Source of the DNA: Labrenzia sp. OB1
Lineage (GTDB): Bacteria > Pseudomonadota > Alphaproteobacteria > Rhizobiales > Stappiaceae
DNA: 64,000 nucleotides
Assembly: GCF_001624695.1 (NCBI RefSeq)
Contig: NZ_JSEP01000013.1
Span: forward strand, 62,001-126,000
Reading direction: 5' to 3'
The notes under the pieces are model-generated. The model had not been told where the DNA came from, searched no databases, and worked only from the letters and a program-made list of their open reading frames with translations. Positions 24,466 through 33,266 of the stretch are shown here, piece after piece (position 1 is the first letter of the stretch; each line of letters starts with the position of its first letter). Made by a program: the position numbers and the translations under genes.

Positions 24466-27400
24466 ATGAGTGGCAGCATTGCAAATGAACATTTTTTAAT
24501 CTGCAAGGATGCCACTTTTCCCGGTCTCCGCCGGCACAGGTCGTTTCTGCTGACAACCGTTTCCCTATCCTGCCTGCTCGTGGCCGCGCCAGCCTTTGCC
24601 GATGACGGCTGCGACACCTCGGGCAATCCCTGGACCTGTACGTTCACTTTCGGGGAGGACAATTCAAGTATCTACTTTACGGAAACAGGACAGTCATACG
24701 GCGAAGATGGCGTCGGGATGACAGTGAACAACTATAACGATCTGGAGATGGATGTCCCGACGAGCGGCGGACACGATCAGGTCTGGTTTCTGCAATCCAC
24801 GGGAGCGCAGGGGCAGGACACGGGAACCGCCGGAAACGGCGGTGAGATCAGAATTTATAACGACAGCTACATCAACTATCAGGTCGGCAATACGTCCAGC
24901 CTAGCGGTGGGCATGAATGCCCGTTCTCTTGGGGGGGCGGGCGACCAGGACAATCGCGACAACGATTCAAATGGAGGAACCGGCGGCAACGGCGGTTCGC
25001 TCTATTTTACCAGCGACGGGATCGCTGGATATGACGTGGATGGAGGTTCAAACGCCGGTTTCGTTATTTATCTTGGCGAGAGCTACGGTGGTATGGGCGG
25101 CAAGCAAAACGATTCCGTCCTGTCGGATCAGCGGGGCGGTCAGGGCGGATCCGGCGGTGCAATCACGATCGTAAACAACAGTCTGGCCAGTTTTGATATC
25201 GGCTCGAGTTCCAGCCGCTTCACGGGAATGGGCAGCGGAGGCGGTTTCTTCGCGAAATCCGTTGGTGGACAAGGTGGCTTCAACAACGGCAATGCGGGGG
25301 CGGGCGGGGCGGTAAGCATTACCGGAGATCTCGATGGCAGCATTTACTGGGACGTGACCGCAGGCGGCGGAACGGGCCTTTTCGGATTGTCGGGGCTCAG
25401 CCAGGGTGGCGATGGCACCACATCCACCGACAACAGCGACAATGGAGGCAACGGCGGCAACGGCGGGACGGTTACCATTTCGAATGGTGAGGGGCTTGTT
25501 CTCGATGTGCTCGGCACTGTCGGGGAAATCAGTGCCGTCTTGGCAGGCAAGAGCGCTGGCGGCAACGGTGGCACCGGTCCTGCCGAGGATCATTATGGTG
25601 GATCCGGCGGCACGGCGGGTGCCGTTTCCCTGTCGCTTAACAATGATGGAGACCTCGCCGCCTCTGGTGATTACGTCTACGGTATTCTCGGCCAGAGCAT
25701 TGGTGGAGAGGGCGGTGACGGCGGCGATGGAACCGCGCTGGCGGGAACCGGCGGCGGTGGCGGCTTTGGCGGCAACGCAGGCAATGTTACGGTTTCTGTC
25801 GACATTTGGGCTGGTTCCGTTTCGACCAATGGCGACTATGCCCCGGCTATCGCGGCCCACTCGATCGGTGGCGGCGGCGGCACGGGGGGAGATTTCGTCA
25901 GTGTCCTCGGCGGTCAGGCCGGCAACGGCGGCAACGGTGGCAATGCCGGGAATGTGCTTGTTTCCCTTGATGCCCAGGGACTGACGACGAGTGGCGATCA
26001 CTCGTTCGGTATAGTCGCTCAATCGATTGCAGGCAGCGGTGGAACCGGCGGCATCGATACGTCGACCCTGGTGGGACTTGGGGGGGACGGTGCCGGCGGG
26101 GGATCAGTCGGGACGGTGACGATCAACTCCAGCACACCGATCACCACGCAGGGGTTCAACGCACTGGGTATCATCGGCCAGTCCATTGGCGGCGGCGGCG
26201 GTGCGGCCGGTTCGGCCTCCGGTCTGGTGAGCGTGGGCGGCAACGCGCAAGGGAGCTCCACATCCGACGGCGGCACGGTCGGCATCTCGAATACCGAAAG
26301 CGTCGTCACAAAAGGGGAGTCCTCAATCGCGATCCTGGCACAATCCATCGGTGGCGGCGGGGGCTCCGGTGGAGATGCGACGGGCATTGCCGGGGTAGGA
26401 GGACAGGGAGCGGCCGGTGGCGATGGCGGCATCATTGCGATACCCAATATCGGCACGATCACGACATATGACGATTCATCGCCAGGTGCGGTGTTCCAGT
26501 CAATTGGCGGCGGTGGCGGGAACGGCGGCAGCACGCTGACCCTGTCGACCATTGCTTCCATCGGGATCGGAGGCTCGGCTTCAGGCGGTGGTGATGGCGG
26601 TCTGCTGTGCATAGACAATTCGGCTGTTTGCGGAGCCAACAATTCTTCCGGGACGTTTGTTCCCTATCTTTCAAGCCTCGCCAGTCCTGAAGATGACGGT
26701 GATGCCCGCGTCACCACAATCGGCGATTTCGCTCCCGGTGTGGTTGCTCAGTCCGTCGGTGGCGGTGGCGGCAACGGCGGCAGCGACAAGAATTACAGCG
26801 CCTTGTCGTTTTTCGCCCTTCAAATGGGCGGTTCGGCCGGTGCCGGTGGTGCGGGCGGGACTGTCCGGTTCGTCCAGGACGAATTTGCGGTCAACACATC
26901 CGGTGCGCAGTCGCCAGGTCTGATCGCCCAGTCCATTGGCGGCGGCGGCGGCACGGGCGGAAGCGCCAGCTATTACGACGCCACAATCGGGTTCAACGCC
27001 GCCTTCATCGTCGGGGGCAGTGGTGGCGCTGGCGGCAGCGGCGGAACGCTGAATCTCGATCTGACCGACGCCTATATCGCGACAGGCCTGATCACCAATT
27101 CCACCACACAATCCGCTCCGAACAATTCGGTCGGTATCCTGGCCCAGTCCATCGGTGGCGGCGGGGGCTCCGGCGGGGCTGTTTCGGCAAGCGATTTCGT
27201 TGTTGCCGCACCGACGGGAACCGGTGTGCCGGTTGCCTTCAATTATCAGGCCGCTGTCGGCGGAAACGGTGCGAATGCGGGCAATGGCGGTAGCGTTACC
27301 GTATCCTTCGACAACGACTCCGGGTTGACGACGATCGGCGATGCGGCACATGGCATCGTCGCACAGTCGATCGGCGGCGGCGGCGGCAACGGCGGCGATG

Positions 27401-30400
27401 CGTCGGTGCTTTCCACCACACTGGGCGACAAGGATACTGTCGAGGTCACCGCAGGTGTTGCCTTCGGCGGCGGTGCCGGCAACATCATGAGCGATTTCAA
27501 TCCCGGCTACAGCTATACAACCTCGGGCGGTGGCGCCGGCGGCAGTGTTTCCGTCACACTGGGAACTTACGGCGAATACACCAATGCGTCCGGCACCGGT
27601 GCCACCCGTTTGACCACATTGGCACCCGACGGGACCATGCTGACGGTCGGCGATGGCGCGCATGGCGTGCTCGCACAGTCCATCGGCGGTGGCGGCGGCA
27701 ACGGGGGCGTGGGTAACAGCAACGCCTATGCACAAGGCGGCGTGGCGTCTCTGAAGGCCGATATTTCACTTGGCGGTCAAGGCGGTTCGGGTGGCAACGG
27801 CAACTCCGTCACGGTGCATAATTTTGCCGGCTACACAGTGCAAACCCAGGGATCGGGCGCCAGGGGTATCGTTGCGCAATCGATCGGCGGCGGCGGCGGA
27901 AACTCACAGGGCGGGACTCTCTATCTTGCCGCGAATGCCGGTGGTTTTTCGGGAAGGTTGAATGTGGGCGTCGGCGCGACCGGCGGAAGTGGGGGCGAGG
28001 GCGGCAGCGTCTATGTGGAAGAATACGGGGTTACCGAAACATTCGGCGGCGACGCGGACGGGATCGTGCTTCAGTCCATCGGTGGCGGGGGCGGCATCGG
28101 CGGTTCGCTCGGCAGCGATGCGTCTTCTCACAAGATCCTCGACCAGATCGGCAAAATAAAAAACAACCTATCGCGCCTTACCGACGCGGGCAGTTCCTAC
28201 GAGCTGACGGTTGATGTCGGCGGAAAGGGTGGTAACGGCGGTGACGGCGGCACCGTGAAATATTACCAGGCAGGCCGCGTGGCAACCTATGGGGACTGGG
28301 CGGACGGTGTTGTCCTTCAGTCCATCGGCGGCGGCGGTGGACAAGGGGGCTCTTCTGTCGCGACCGGCGGCGATGTGACCGCGAATATCGAAGTCAGCGT
28401 CGGGGGAACCGGTGGTTCCGGAGGCGTTGGTGGCGAGGCCGCGATCTGGGTATCCGGGCAGGGAAGCAATCTCGTTGAAACTCACGGCTATGGTGCTGCC
28501 GGTCTCCTGATGCAGTCGATCGGCGGCGGCGGCGGTCAGGGTGGGGACGGTTCCGACAGCCAGACCGGAACCATGGCAATCGGTGGTGATTGGGGCGGCA
28601 GCGGTGGTGCCGGCAACGACGGCGGGTCAGTCTACACCTACAATGACAGCGACATCTTCATAAACACCTATGGTTCGGATGCAGCAGGCCTGATCGCGCA
28701 GGCCATCGGCGGCGGTGGCGGCACCGGAGGCGTTGGCAGCAGCGTGGAGGCAACGCGGGCCGACGGCCATGAACTGAGTGTATCGGTTGGTGGCTCGGGT
28801 GGGGTGGCAGGCGATGGCGGCACAATCAATCTCCAGGCTGACACCAGTATTGTGACGCTTGGAAATCGCTCCCACGGCGTTCTGCTGCAGTCCATCGGCG
28901 GGGGCGGCGGGCTCGGAGTGACCGGTTCGGTGGGAGACGATCTGGATCTGGCCATCGGAGGGACTGGCGGTGCCGCAGGTGACGGCAATACCGTCACCTA
29001 TTCCCTCACCGGCGGCACCGGCGTTGCCACTGGCGGCATTGGTGCCCACGGCGTCATTGCCCAGTCAATTGGTGGCGGCGGCGGCCTGGGCGGCGATGCG
29101 ACCGGAGGTGTGCTAAGTGTGCTGACTTCGGGCGACAACGCTTCCGGTGGTGCGAGTGGCAACGGAGGGACGATCACACTCGATATCGCAGCTCCCATTG
29201 CCGTAACCGGTCAGGATGCGATTGGCGTGGTTGCGCAATCGATCGGCGGTGGCGGCGGCCTGGGCGGTTCGGGAACCGGCGCCTTCGCCGGGGTTACCTC
29301 CTCCGACGGGTCGGGAACCGGTGGCGACGTTACCCTGACGATATCGGACAAGGTCTCGTCCACGGGCACGCGCGGCATGGGTGTCTTTGCGCAAAGCCAG
29401 GGACCGGACGGCAATGAACAGGTCATGATCACGACAAACTCCGGAGGCCAGATCATCGGCGGGTACAGCGACTCGTCTTCTGCTGTCATGGTGGCCGGCG
29501 GCAACGGCAACAGCCTTGTTCTCAATGGCGATTCGGTCGTCGAGTCCGGCTCCTATGTGACCGGCAACGATTATGATGACAACTACGCAGTTCGCTATTC
29601 CGGCAGCGGAACGACCGCAGAGGGCGCCATCCTCGATGTGACGGTCAATGACACGGCCTCGCTTCACGGTGATGTTCTGCTGGAAAATGCCGACGGCAAT
29701 ACGGCGGGAACGGTCACGAACAATTCGTCCAACACTCTTGCCGGCGGCTATTTCTACGGAGCGCATATTGTCAACAACGGCCGGTTTGTGCTGAACCGGG
29801 AACACGACACCGGAACGACCGTCCTGACGGGCAATTTCATACAGTCGGACGCGGGCAAGCTTGTCGCCGACATCGATCTCAACAACTATGGATCGGATCT
29901 TTTCGACATCCGCGGAGACGCCAGTCTCGACGGCACGCTCGGCGTCGATGCGATCAGTCTGCTGCCAAGCCGCAGGACAAGGTTCCTTACTGTTGGCGGC
30001 ACCCTCAGCGGTTCGCTGACGCCACAGGATTCGCTGATATTCGACTATGCAATCAACAAGATCGGGACAGATCACTATCTGTCTGTCGAGGGCGCGGACT
30101 TCACGCCCGTGGACAAGACGCAAATGAACGACGACCAGATACGGCTGGCGAAAAACCTGCAGTCCATCTGGAACCTTGGAGGCAATAACGCGTTCGGGTC
30201 GCTTTTCGGCGCAATAGCAAATGAAGTCGACAATGCGGGGCGCGATTATGGCGACACGCTCGACGAACTGCGGCCTAGGGCGGCTCTCGCTCCGGCAGTT
30301 GAGCAATCCTTCGAAATGCTCGCCTTCGGCAACAGTCTCATGAGTTGCCCGGTTTTCGAGGCCGACAACGCCTTCCTGTCGGAGGGATCTTGCGGCTGGG

Positions 30401-31212
30401 CGCGTCTCACGGCGGCTACGGGACATCGGCAGTCGATGGGAACCGCGCCGAGCTACAACGCGGATGCGGTCACCTACACGATGGGAGCCCAGAAGGAAAT
30501 CGCACCGGGCTGGTTCGTCGGCACTGCGGCTGCCTTTCAGCAGAGCTGGATTTCCCAGGCCTCCAACTCCGTCTCGGGAGAGGGAATTGGAGGCTTCGCC
30601 GGTGTCAGTCTCAAACATGAAATCGGCGACTGGACACTGTCGGGAGCAGTGTCGGGCGGTTATGGGCAATACGACCTGGACCGGCGGATTTCGATCACCA
30701 ACGTTTCCGAAACCGTTTCCAGCTCTCCCAATGTCTACAACGGTGCCATTCGCGCAAGGATCGCGCGTACTTTCGCGGCGACGGACTTCTATGCAAAACC
30801 GTATGTCGATCTCGATGCGGTCTATTCGCGCGTCGGCGAATACAAGGAAACAGGTGTATACGGTCTGGAATTCGACGAGACCGATCAATGGAACTTCGCT
30901 GTCTCGCCATCGCTGGAATTGGGAAGCTGGTATACCTACGACAGCGGAGCAAGCCTGAGGTTTTTCGGACGGGTGGGCCTGACCGTTCTTGCCAAGGATG
31001 ACTGGCAAACGAGCGCGCAATTCACTTCAGCGCCCGCAGGCACCGGCAAGTTCACAACCACGCTGGATCATGAAGATGTGTTTGCTTCAATCGGAGCGGG
31101 CCTGCAGCTCACTTCGATCGACGGGTTCGATCTTCGGCTTGAGTATGATGGACGTTTCTCCGAGAAAATGGCGACGAACAGCGGCTCATTCCGGGTTAGC
31201 ATTCCCTTCTGA
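24466..31212 (+). CDS. Giant glycine-rich autotransporter, 2248 aa
   Basis: A type V secreted protein. An extended signal peptide of about 45 residues ends near APAFADDG. The passenger (about 46-1950) repeats a unit of 70-110 residues marked by I(V/L)AQSIGGGGGxGG; I count about 19 good copies plus weaker early ones, between bases about 25690 and 29270. Such Gly/Asn-rich repeats form a beta-solenoid stalk. Residues 1985-2248 are the autotransporter beta-barrel, starting near WARLTAATGHR and ending in the terminal Phe that the BAM machinery recognises. A CCGGAG site lies 8 bases before ATG 24466. Likely roles are adhesion, aggregation or biofilm. No protease or lipase motif was seen. Confidence 0.9.
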   Translation: MSGSIANEHFLICKDATFPGLRRHRSFLLTTVSLSCLLVAAPAFADDGCDTSGNPWTCTFTFGEDNSSIYFTETGQSYGEDGVGMTVNNYNDLEMDVPTSGGHDQVWFLQSTGAQGQDTGTAGNGGEIRIYNDSYINYQVGNTSSLAVGMNARSLGGAGDQDNRDNDSNGGTGGNGGSLYFTSDGIAGYDVDGGSNAGFVIYLGESYGGMGGKQNDSVLSDQRGGQGGSGGAITIVNNSLASFDIGSSSSRFTGMGSGGGFFAKSVGGQGGFNNGNAGAGGAVSITGDLDGSIYWDVTAGGGTGLFGLSGLSQGGDGTTSTDNSDNGGNGGNGGTVTISNGEGLVLDVLGTVGEISAVLAGKSAGGNGGTGPAEDHYGGSGGTAGAVSLSLNNDGDLAASGDYVYGILGQSIGGEGGDGGDGTALAGTGGGGGFGGNAGNVTVSVDIWAGSVSTNGDYAPAIAAHSIGGGGGTGGDFVSVLGGQAGNGGNGGNAGNVLVSLDAQGLTTSGDHSFGIVAQSIAGSGGTGGIDTSTLVGLGGDGAGGGSVGTVTINSSTPITTQGFNALGIIGQSIGGGGGAAGSASGLVSVGGNAQGSSTSDGGTVGISNTESVVTKGESSIAILAQSIGGGGGSGGDATGIAGVGGQGAAGGDGGIIAIPNIGTITTYDDSSPGAVFQSIGGGGGNGGSTLTLSTIASIGIGGSASGGGDGGLLCIDNSAVCGANNSSGTFVPYLSSLASPEDDGDARVTTIGDFAPGVVAQSVGGGGGNGGSDKNYSALSFFALQMGGSAGAGGAGGTVRFVQDEFAVNTSGAQSPGLIAQSIGGGGGTGGSASYYDATIGFNAAFIVGGSGGAGGSGGTLNLDLTDAYIATGLITNSTTQSAPNNSVGILAQSIGGGGGSGGAVSASDFVVAAPTGTGVPVAFNYQAAVGGNGANAGNGGSVTVSFDNDSGLTTIGDAAHGIVAQSIGGGGGNGGDASVLSTTLGDKDTVEVTAGVAFGGGAGNIMSDFNPGYSYTTSGGGAGGSVSVTLGTYGEYTNASGTGATRLTTLAPDGTMLTVGDGAHGVLAQSIGGGGGNGGVGNSNAYAQGGVASLKADISLGGQGGSGGNGNSVTVHNFAGYTVQTQGSGARGIVAQSIGGGGGNSQGGTLYLAANAGGFSGRLNVGVGATGGSGGEGGSVYVEEYGVTETFGGDADGIVLQSIGGGGGIGGSLGSDASSHKILDQIGKIKNNLSRLTDAGSSYELTVDVGGKGGNGGDGGTVKYYQAGRVATYGDWADGVVLQSIGGGGGQGGSSVATGGDVTANIEVSVGGTGGSGGVGGEAAIWVSGQGSNLVETHGYGAAGLLMQSIGGGGGQGGDGSDSQTGTMAIGGDWGGSGGAGNDGGSVYTYNDSDIFINTYGSDAAGLIAQAIGGGGGTGGVGSSVEATRADGHELSVSVGGSGGVAGDGGTINLQADTSIVTLGNRSHGVLLQSIGGGGGLGVTGSVGDDLDLAIGGTGGAAGDGNTVTYSLTGGTGVATGGIGAHGVIAQSIGGGGGLGGDATGGVLSVLTSGDNASGGASGNGGTITLDIAAPIAVTGQDAIGVVAQSIGGGGGLGGSGTGAFAGVTSSDGSGTGGDVTLTISDKVSSTGTRGMGVFAQSQGPDGNEQVMITTNSGGQIIGGYSDSSSAVMVAGGNGNSLVLNGDSVVESGSYVTGNDYDDNYAVRYSGSGTTAEGAILDVTVNDTASLHGDVLLENADGNTAGTVTNNSSNTLAGGYFYGAHIVNNGRFVLNREHDTGTTVLTGNFIQSDAGKLVADIDLNNYGSDLFDIRGDASLDGTLGVDAISLLPSRRTRFLTVGGTLSGSLTPQDSLIFDYAINKIGTDHYLSVEGADFTPVDKTQMNDDQIRLAKNLQSIWNLGGNNAFGSLFGAIANEVDNAGRDYGDTLDELRPRAALAPAVEQSFEMLAFGNSLMSCPVFEADNAFLSEGSCGWARLTAATGHRQSMGTAPSYNADAVTYTMGAQKEIAPGWFVGTAAAFQQSWISQASNSVSGEGIGGFAGVSLKHEIGDWTLSGAVSGGYGQYDLDRRISITNVSETVSSSPNVYNGAIRARIARTFAATDFYAKPYVDLDAVYSRVGEYKETGVYGLEFDETDQWNFAVSPSLELGSWYTYDSGASLRFFGRVGLTVLAKDDWQTSAQFTSAPAGTGKFTTTLDHEDVFASIGAGLQLTSIDGFDLRLEYDGRFSEKMATNSGSFRVSIPF

Positions 31213-31295
31213 GCGTGTATGCGGCAGCAGGGAAATGTCACGCAAGGCGCGAGGGCGAGGATGGAGCGGTAACGCCCCACCTCGCGGTCTCGCGA

Positions 31296-32471
31296 TCATG
31301 TTCCTGCCGCTTCAAAACATGCCTGAGAACCTCTGTGTCCTGCCCGGGTCAGAAACGGCGCCAGCAGGAAGCTGAGGCACAACATCGGTGCCAGGACCAT
31401 CAGACCAATCCTGATGTCGGTGTGATCGGCCACAGTTCCGATCAGCAGCGGACCGGCCAGAAACCCGGTCAATGCAATGAAAGACAGGATGGCCACGTTG
31501 GAGGCCGGGCTTGTGCCGGGGGCGGCGGAGGCGGCAGTGACGCCGAGCGGAAAGGCCAGAGCGGCGCCTATGCCGAGGATTGACAGGCCTGCCATGGCAG
31601 CGGGTATGGCCGGGGCCAACCAGATGACGGCAAGGCCGAAGAGCCCGATGAGGGCGAGGCATTGCGCCAGCCGGCCGGCGGATAGTTTCCGGCGCAGTCG
31701 GTCCCCGGCAAGCCGCGTCACGGCGACGGTCAGGATGAAGACGGAAACGCCGAGGCCCGCGATGCCGAGATTGGCGGTGAAGGTATCGCGCAGAAAAATG
31801 GCGGCCCAGTCGGCGACGGCTCCTTCCACGAGTGTCGTTCCGAAGGTGAAGAAACACACGCCGAGCAATAGGGGATGCGGCAGCCTGAAGCCTTTTCGCG
31901 GAGCCTTTCCGCCATTCGTTGACACGGATCCGGGCGCAGGCAGACGCAAGATGACGGTGGTGGCCGCAGCCAGAACCAGAATTGCGATGCCGAGGCCAGT
32001 GTAAACCGGTTCCAGCGCGTATCCGGCGACCAGGGAGCCGATCAGCGTGCCGGTCAGCAAGCCGAAGCTCCACAGGCCATGGGCCTTGCTCATGATCCTG
32101 TGGCTAGTTGCGGTCTCATAATCGTCGGCAAGCACGTTCAGGCCGAGTTCCAGAATGGACATGGCCCCGCCAACCAGAGCGAGGGACGCCATCAGCAGCA
32201 GTTGAGACGGTGCCAGAAGAGGCAGCAGCATGGCTGTCAGGAAAACCGGATAGAACAGAAGCGTGAGCCGCCGTGCGCCAAGCCAATCGGCCAGCCGTCC
32301 GGCGAAGAGAAGGGCCGTTAGCGTTCCCGCCGGCAAACCCGCCAGGGCGATGGCCAGTCCGCCGTTGGAGAGATCGAGACTGGTCTGAATGCCGGGTATG
32401 TGCGGAAGCCAGGCGCCAAAGGCGATTGGCTGGAGAAAAAAGATCAGGCAGATGCGTTGTGCCCGGGACAA
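31296..32471 (-). CDS. MFS transporter
   Basis: 391 residues with about 12 membrane segments. The A-like motif AGRLADWLGARRLTLL follows helix 2, and the second half repeats the pattern near RLAGDRLRRKLS. It resembles the YbjJ/FucP-like branch of the major facilitator superfamily. The start is a TTG at 32471 supported by GGAGG 6 bases upstream; no ATG has a comparable site. It is convergent with the autotransporter (83 bases apart) and stands alone. Substrate unknown: sugar or small amphiphile export are both possible. Confidence 0.88.
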   Translation of the reverse strand: MSRAQRICLIFFLQPIAFGAWLPHIPGIQTSLDLSNGGLAIALAGLPAGTLTALLFAGRLADWLGARRLTLLFYPVFLTAMLLPLLAPSQLLLMASLALVGGAMSILELGLNVLADDYETATSHRIMSKAHGLWSFGLLTGTLIGSLVAGYALEPVYTGLGIAILVLAAATTVILRLPAPGSVSTNGGKAPRKGFRLPHPLLLGVCFFTFGTTLVEGAVADWAAIFLRDTFTANLGIAGLGVSVFILTVAVTRLAGDRLRRKLSAGRLAQCLALIGLFGLAVIWLAPAIPAAMAGLSILGIGAALAFPLGVTAASAAPGTSPASNVAILSFIALTGFLAGPLLIGTVADHTDIRIGLMVLAPMLCLSFLLAPFLTRAGHRGSQACFEAAGT

Positions 32472-32704
32472 ATGGCACCTCCGGATTTGGGGATGAACTG
32501 CCGTTCGGAGTTGCCGGAACGGAGTGACAGGCTTGAGATTCAGAACCGTTGTATGGAGCGGGAAAAAAACGGAAATAACAAGTGTGCCGGCTGGGGGGGC
32601 GTCGCCGGTCTTTCCTTTCCCGTGCCCTCATGCTTGTCGAAGCAGCATTTGTCTTAACACGCATGGGCGATTACCCAGCGGAATCACCGGAGAGCAGATC
32701 AAGA

Positions 32705-32935
32705 TCAGGGCGGACCGGCCCCGGGAAATTCCATACGGCGTTTTAGATCCGGTTTTGCATGGCACAGTCCAATCAAGGCCTGAAGCATGATGCTGACGCC
32801 TTGTTCGATGTCCTGCCAGTCGCTGTGTTCCACCGGCGGGTGGCTGATGCCATAGCTGCTGGGGACGAAGATCAGGCCTGAGAGGCTGAAGGCTGCATGG
32901 CCCGGGCCGTGGCCGGCGCCCCCGCATCGGGCAGG
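32705..32935 (-). pseudogene. C-terminal remnant of an M20-type amidohydrolase
   Basis: The minus strand encodes, without a start codon, AGHGPGHAAFSLSGLIFVPSS followed by YGISHPPVEHSDWQDIEQG, ending at a stop at 32705-32707. This matches the end of Zn-dependent allantoate/N-carbamoyl-amino-acid hydrolases, where GAGHDA and IFVPS-GISH are conserved. The catalytic N-terminal part is absent; the sequence upstream becomes AT-rich and unrelated. The usual GAGHDA is altered to GAGHGP, another sign of decay. Confidence 0.65.
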
Positions 32936-33266
32936 GCAGGGGGAAGTAAGCTCCTATCGATGGCGAGTGTTTCGAGGATGTGTTTTTTTGCACAGATGCT
33001 GGAGCTAATTATAATATTTTTGCACATTTTTCGCATGACCTCTTCGCAGGCGTCGCAAATGATCACCGAAAAGACTGCCCGGCCAAGGATGATTGGGGGG
33101 AGGGCGTCGAGGCGGGCGGCGCGGAACTCAGCCGCACGATTATGCGCGTTCACATGATTGAGGCGGAAACACACATGCTGGAACGGGCCGCAATGGGAAA
33201 GTGGGGACACCGGGTGTGAACGACGCGCTGCAGATTGGAAGCCGGTGGGCCTGACCTGCTGAAAGA
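32936..33266. other. Intergenic region with AT-rich tract and a small unassigned open frame
   Basis: Upstream of the amidohydrolase remnant the sequence turns AT-rich (32970-33045), unlike its surroundings. A plus-strand frame (32980-33219) ends with a coding-like stretch, EAGGAELSRTIMRVHMIEAE, that may be the tail of another broken gene. I could not assign it. Confidence 0.35.

Noticed and set aside
24917-29525. Many long frames on both strands across the autotransporter gene
   Set aside because: Shadows created by the repetitive Gly-rich coding sequence.
31213-31295. Possible terminator after the autotransporter gene (GCGAGG and CCTCGC arms)
   Set aside because: Short arms, a loop of more than 20 bases and no T-run.
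32980-33219. Plus-strand open frame ending in a coding-like stretch
   Set aside because: The first half is AT-rich and non-coding in character, and I could not match the second half to a known family; kept only as part of the intergenic note.
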